Shown here in pieces: positions 5,155-8,184 of a stretch of DNA of 8,184 nt. Position numbers and translations under genes: made by a program. The notes beneath the pieces were generated by a model. It did no database searches, was not told where the DNA came from, and was given only the letters and a program-made list of their open reading frames with translations. Numbering within the stretch: the stretch's first letter is position 1; each line of letters starts with the position of its first letter. This DNA comes from Candidatus Methanophagaceae archaeon (GTDB taxonomy: Archaea; Halobacteriota; Syntropharchaeia; Alkanophagales; Methanospirareceae): NCBI GenBank assembly GCA_013374505.1, contig QENJ01000251.1, forward strand, positions 1 to 8,184, given 5' to 3'.

Positions 5155-8100
5155 ATGCCAAAAGACGAAAACATCAAACGAGTACTGGTAATAGGCTCAG
5201 GCCCCATTATCATTGGTCAAGCCTGTGAATTTGACTATTCGGGTACGCAAGCGTGCAAAGCGCTAAGAGAGGAAGGTTACGAAGTCGTGTTGGTGAATTC
5301 CAATCCCGCGACCATTATGACCGATCCGGAAATGGCTGACCGGACGTACATCGAACCGCTTACTGTGGCGAACGTGGAGCAGATAATAGCAAAGGAGCGA
5401 CCAGATGCGTTGCTGCCCAACCTTGGAGGTCAGACCGGGCTAAATCTCTCTGCGGAACTCAGTAAAAGCGGGATACTGGCCAAATACGGTGTTAGGATGA
5501 TAGGCGTAGAAGCGGATGCGATCGAACGCGGTGAAGACCGTATCGCATTCAAAGAGACCATGGCAAAGCTGGATATTCAAATGCCAAAGAGTTCCCCAGC
5601 TTATTCGGTCGTGGAAGCAGAGAAGATAGCACAGGAATTGGGTTATCCTGTGGTCGTCAGACCGGCATACACAATGGGTGGAACCGGCGGCGGGATTGTA
5701 TACAACGTAGAAGAATTGAAGACAATTGTTACTCGCGGTATATCGGCAAGCTTAATAGGTCAGGTACTCATAGAGGAATCGGTTTTAGGCTGGGAAGAAC
5801 TCGAACTTGAAGTGATCCGCGATAAAAAAGGAACTAAGATTACTGTCTGTTTTATTGAAAATGTAGATCCCATGGGCGTGCATACGGGCGATAGTTTTTG
5901 TGTAGCGCCGATGCTAACGGTAAAGAAAGAGCTGCAGAATAAGTTACAGGAGCTCTCTTACAGGATCGTTGATGCTATTGGCGTATTGGGCGGGACAAAC
6001 GTACAATTTGCGCATAACCCGGAAAATGGCAGAGTGGTGGTTATAGAGATCAATCCACGCACTTCACGATCATCTGCATTAGCATCAAAAGCTACTGGGT
6101 TCCCTATCGCGCGCATATCAGCGAAACTCGCTACTGGTATAAGCCTTGATGAACTACCCTACTGGAAAGAAGGCACACTTGACAAATATACGCCTAGTGG
6201 TGATTACGTAGTCGTTAAATTCGCTAGGTGGGCATTCGAGAAGTTCCCACAGACGCAAGACGTACTAGGGACGCAGATGAAAGCCGTGGGCGAGGTGATG
6301 AGCATCGGTAAGAATTTCAAAGAGGCGTTCCAGAAGGCTATTCGCTCTCTTGAGACCAAAAGATACGGTATTGGTGGCGTAAATGATTTTGCAGCGCTTT
6401 CTCTTCCAGAACTCAAGACGAGATTAGCCGATCCTTCGAGTGAGCGCATTTTCTTGATCTATGAAGCTTTACGCAAAGGTATGTCAGTCGAAGAGCTTTA
6501 TCAGATGACTAAGATCGGTAGATGGTTTATCAGCCAGATGCAAGAGCTGGTAGAATTTGAGGAAGAGCTGAAGAAGTTCCGCAGCAAAGACCTGCCAGAT
6601 GACATGCTCAAAAGAGCAAAGGAAAATGGATTTTCGGACAGATACATCGCACAACTGCTGGGCATGACGGAACCGCAGATACGTACACAACGTCTCAACG
6701 CAGGGAAGAAGGAAGCATATGCACCTGTGCCGGTAAGCGGTGCGGATGCCGCTTACTATTACTCAACCTACAATGCTGACGATTCGGTTACTGTCTCGCC
6801 CAAGCGCAAGGTAATGATTTTAGGCGGTGGACCGAACCGCATAGGCCAGGGCATAGAGTTTGATTATACCTGTGTTCATGCTGCGTTCGCATTACGAGAG
6901 GAGGGGCTTGAGTCGGTAATGGTCAATTGCAACCCCGAAACGGTATCCACCGATTACGACACTTCAGACAAGCTTTATTTCGAGCCTCTAACAGTCGAGG
7001 ACGTGCTAAGCATTTACGATAAGGAGAAGCCCGATGGCATAATAGTGCAGTTTGGCGGACAAACACCACTTAATATAGCAAGGGAGCTTTATGAATCAGG
7101 GGTAACGATTCTGGGCACGAGTCCAGATAGTATACATTTGGCTGAGGACCGGGAGCTATTCAAGGACGTAATAACAAAGCTCGGTATTCCACAACCGGAA
7201 AGCGGCACTGCGCGGTCAGTAGAGGAGGCGCTTGCAGTTGGCCGGGAGATCGGATTTCCTTTGATGGTGCGACCTTCTTTTGTGCTTGGTGGACGGGGCA
7301 TGGAAGTGGTGTATGACGATAAGATGCTGCTGGATTATGCAAAAACTGCGGCCGATGTTAGTCCCGAATATCCGATGTTAATTGACAAATTCTTGGAGCA
7401 CGCGATCGAGACAGAGGTGGACGCCATTGCAGATGGCGAGGACGTCTATGTTGCCGCAGTAATGGAACATATAGAGCTTGCAGGGGTACACTCGGGAGAT
7501 AGCGCATGCGTAATCCCACCGCGTAATATTTCAAAACGTAATCTTGCGGTAATAGAGGACTATACAAAGAAAATCGCTGATGCGCTACAGGTCGTGGGAC
7601 TCATGAATATCCAATATGCAATAGCCGATGGGAAGGTTTATATATTAGAGGCAAACCCTCGTGCGTCTCGAACCGTTCCGTTAGTGAGTAAGGTTACTGG
7701 CGTTCCGATAGCAAAAATAGCAACTAAGGTGCTGTTAGGTAAAAAGTTGATAGATCTGCTCACGGTGGATATGGTCAAAAAGGAGTTACCTTATTTCGGT
7801 GTGAAGGAAGCTGTGTTCCCTTTCAATATGTTTCATGATGTTGATCCTGTACTGGGACCTGAGATGAAGAGTACGGGCGAAGTGATGGGTATTGCATCCT
7901 CATTTGGGTTGGCGTTTTACAAAGCGCAGGAAGCTGCGGGTATGAAATTACCCGCTGAAGGAACAGTGCTGATTTCTGTTACTGATAGCGATCAAAAAGA
8001 TATCCTTGAGGTCGCAACCAGACTAAAAAAATTAGGGTTCCAGATACTTGCAACAAAGGGTACGAAAGCGTTTTTGGATAAAAATGGTGTTGCATCCGAT

Positions 8101-8184
8101 CTGGCGCTGAAGCTGCACGAGGGTCGCCCTAATATAACTGACGACATCTACAATGGTCGGATACAGATGGTGATCAATACGCCG
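5155..8184 (+). CDS. carB: Carbamoyl phosphate synthetase large subunit, 3' partial
   Basis: CarB makes carbamoyl phosphate from bicarbonate, two ATP and ammonia supplied by the CarA glutaminase, feeding pyrimidine and arginine synthesis. The frame is open without a stop from ATG 5155 to the window edge (1010 codons); the family length is about 1070, so roughly 60 residues are missing. The N-half carboxyphosphate domain has GSGPIIIGQACEFDYSG (14-30), NSNPATIMTDPEMAD (48-62), RPAYTMGGTGGG (169-180) and metal/ATP ligands Gln284, Glu298 and Asn300 (EINPRTSR). The oligomerisation region lies around 405-545. The second ATP-grasp half starts near 550 with GGGPNRIGQGIEFDY and includes RPSFVLGGRGMEV and EANPRASRTVPLVSK. 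A C-terminal MGS-like allosteric domain begins near 940 with KLHEGRPNI; it is cut off by the window end. Its promoter lies after the DUF433 remnant. carA is not upstream, where it often sits, so it must be downstream or elsewhere. Confidence 0.98.
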   Translation, partial: MPKDENIKRVLVIGSGPIIIGQACEFDYSGTQACKALREEGYEVVLVNSNPATIMTDPEMADRTYIEPLTVANVEQIIAKERPDALLPNLGGQTGLNLSAELSKSGILAKYGVRMIGVEADAIERGEDRIAFKETMAKLDIQMPKSSPAYSVVEAEKIAQELGYPVVVRPAYTMGGTGGGIVYNVEELKTIVTRGISASLIGQVLIEESVLGWEELELEVIRDKKGTKITVCFIENVDPMGVHTGDSFCVAPMLTVKKELQNKLQELSYRIVDAIGVLGGTNVQFAHNPENGRVVVIEINPRTSRSSALASKATGFPIARISAKLATGISLDELPYWKEGTLDKYTPSGDYVVVKFARWAFEKFPQTQDVLGTQMKAVGEVMSIGKNFKEAFQKAIRSLETKRYGIGGVNDFAALSLPELKTRLADPSSERIFLIYEALRKGMSVEELYQMTKIGRWFISQMQELVEFEEELKKFRSKDLPDDMLKRAKENGFSDRYIAQLLGMTEPQIRTQRLNAGKKEAYAPVPVSGADAAYYYSTYNADDSVTVSPKRKVMILGGGPNRIGQGIEFDYTCVHAAFALREEGLESVMVNCNPETVSTDYDTSDKLYFEPLTVEDVLSIYDKEKPDGIIVQFGGQTPLNIARELYESGVTILGTSPDSIHLAEDRELFKDVITKLGIPQPESGTARSVEEALAVGREIGFPLMVRPSFVLGGRGMEVVYDDKMLLDYAKTAADVSPEYPMLIDKFLEHAIETEVDAIADGEDVYVAAVMEHIELAGVHSGDSACVIPPRNISKRNLAVIEDYTKKIADALQVVGLMNIQYAIADGKVYILEANPRASRTVPLVSKVTGVPIAKIATKVLLGKKLIDLLTVDMVKKELPYFGVKEAVFPFNMFHDVDPVLGPEMKSTGEVMGIASSFGLAFYKAQEAAGMKLPAEGTVLISVTDSDQKDILEVATRLKKLGFQILATKGTKAFLDKNGVASDLALKLHEGRPNITDDIYNGRIQMVINTP

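Overview
This 8.2 kb window looks like chromosomal DNA of an anaerobic euryarchaeon of the methanogen or methane-oxidiser (ANME) type. The evidence is an HdrA-family flavoprotein, a HisF carrying the insertion I remember from Methanosarcina-type archaeal homologues, TATA/BRE-like promoters, a bare oligo-T terminator, and two genes whose start codons sit almost at the predicted transcription start. The lineage call is inference. I would guess a Methanomicrobia/ANME-1-like genome, but nothing here proves it.

Layout, all genes on the + strand. Bases 2-2368 hold the end of a large hdrA-like gene whose 5' part lies outside the window. It encodes the rear of one HdrA unit joined in frame to a second, reduced HdrA unit. 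A T-rich terminator and a 355-bp gene-free spacer follow. The spacer contains a ~180-bp inverted-repeat element with tandem 10-bp units and a palindrome at its exact centre. hisF (2724-3530, histidine biosynthesis) comes next, with its own TATA box and a good Shine-Dalgarno. After 51 bp comes ddh (3582-4559), a meso-diaminopimelate D-dehydrogenase for one-step lysine/DAP synthesis, probably from a leaderless promoter.

Bases 4560-4854 contain no intact gene but are highly structured. There are three hairpins, one enclosing another, then a TATA box with a 13-bp palindrome just downstream. This leads into a broken DUF433 (antitoxin-like) gene at 4855-5081, which has lost its start codon and one G in a G-run. 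carB (5155 to the window end), the large subunit of carbamoyl phosphate synthetase, then begins from its own promoter. It lacks only about its last 60 residues.

The complete genes are housekeeping amino-acid and pyrimidine/arginine biosynthesis genes. They appear to be separately promoted units rather than one operon. The unusual content is the asymmetric tandem HdrA and the repeat-rich, RNA-foldable spacers that share an AGATTACA-type motif. I found no CRISPR array, tRNA, rRNA, transposase or phage gene, and no recognisable defence system beyond the decayed DUF433 remnant.
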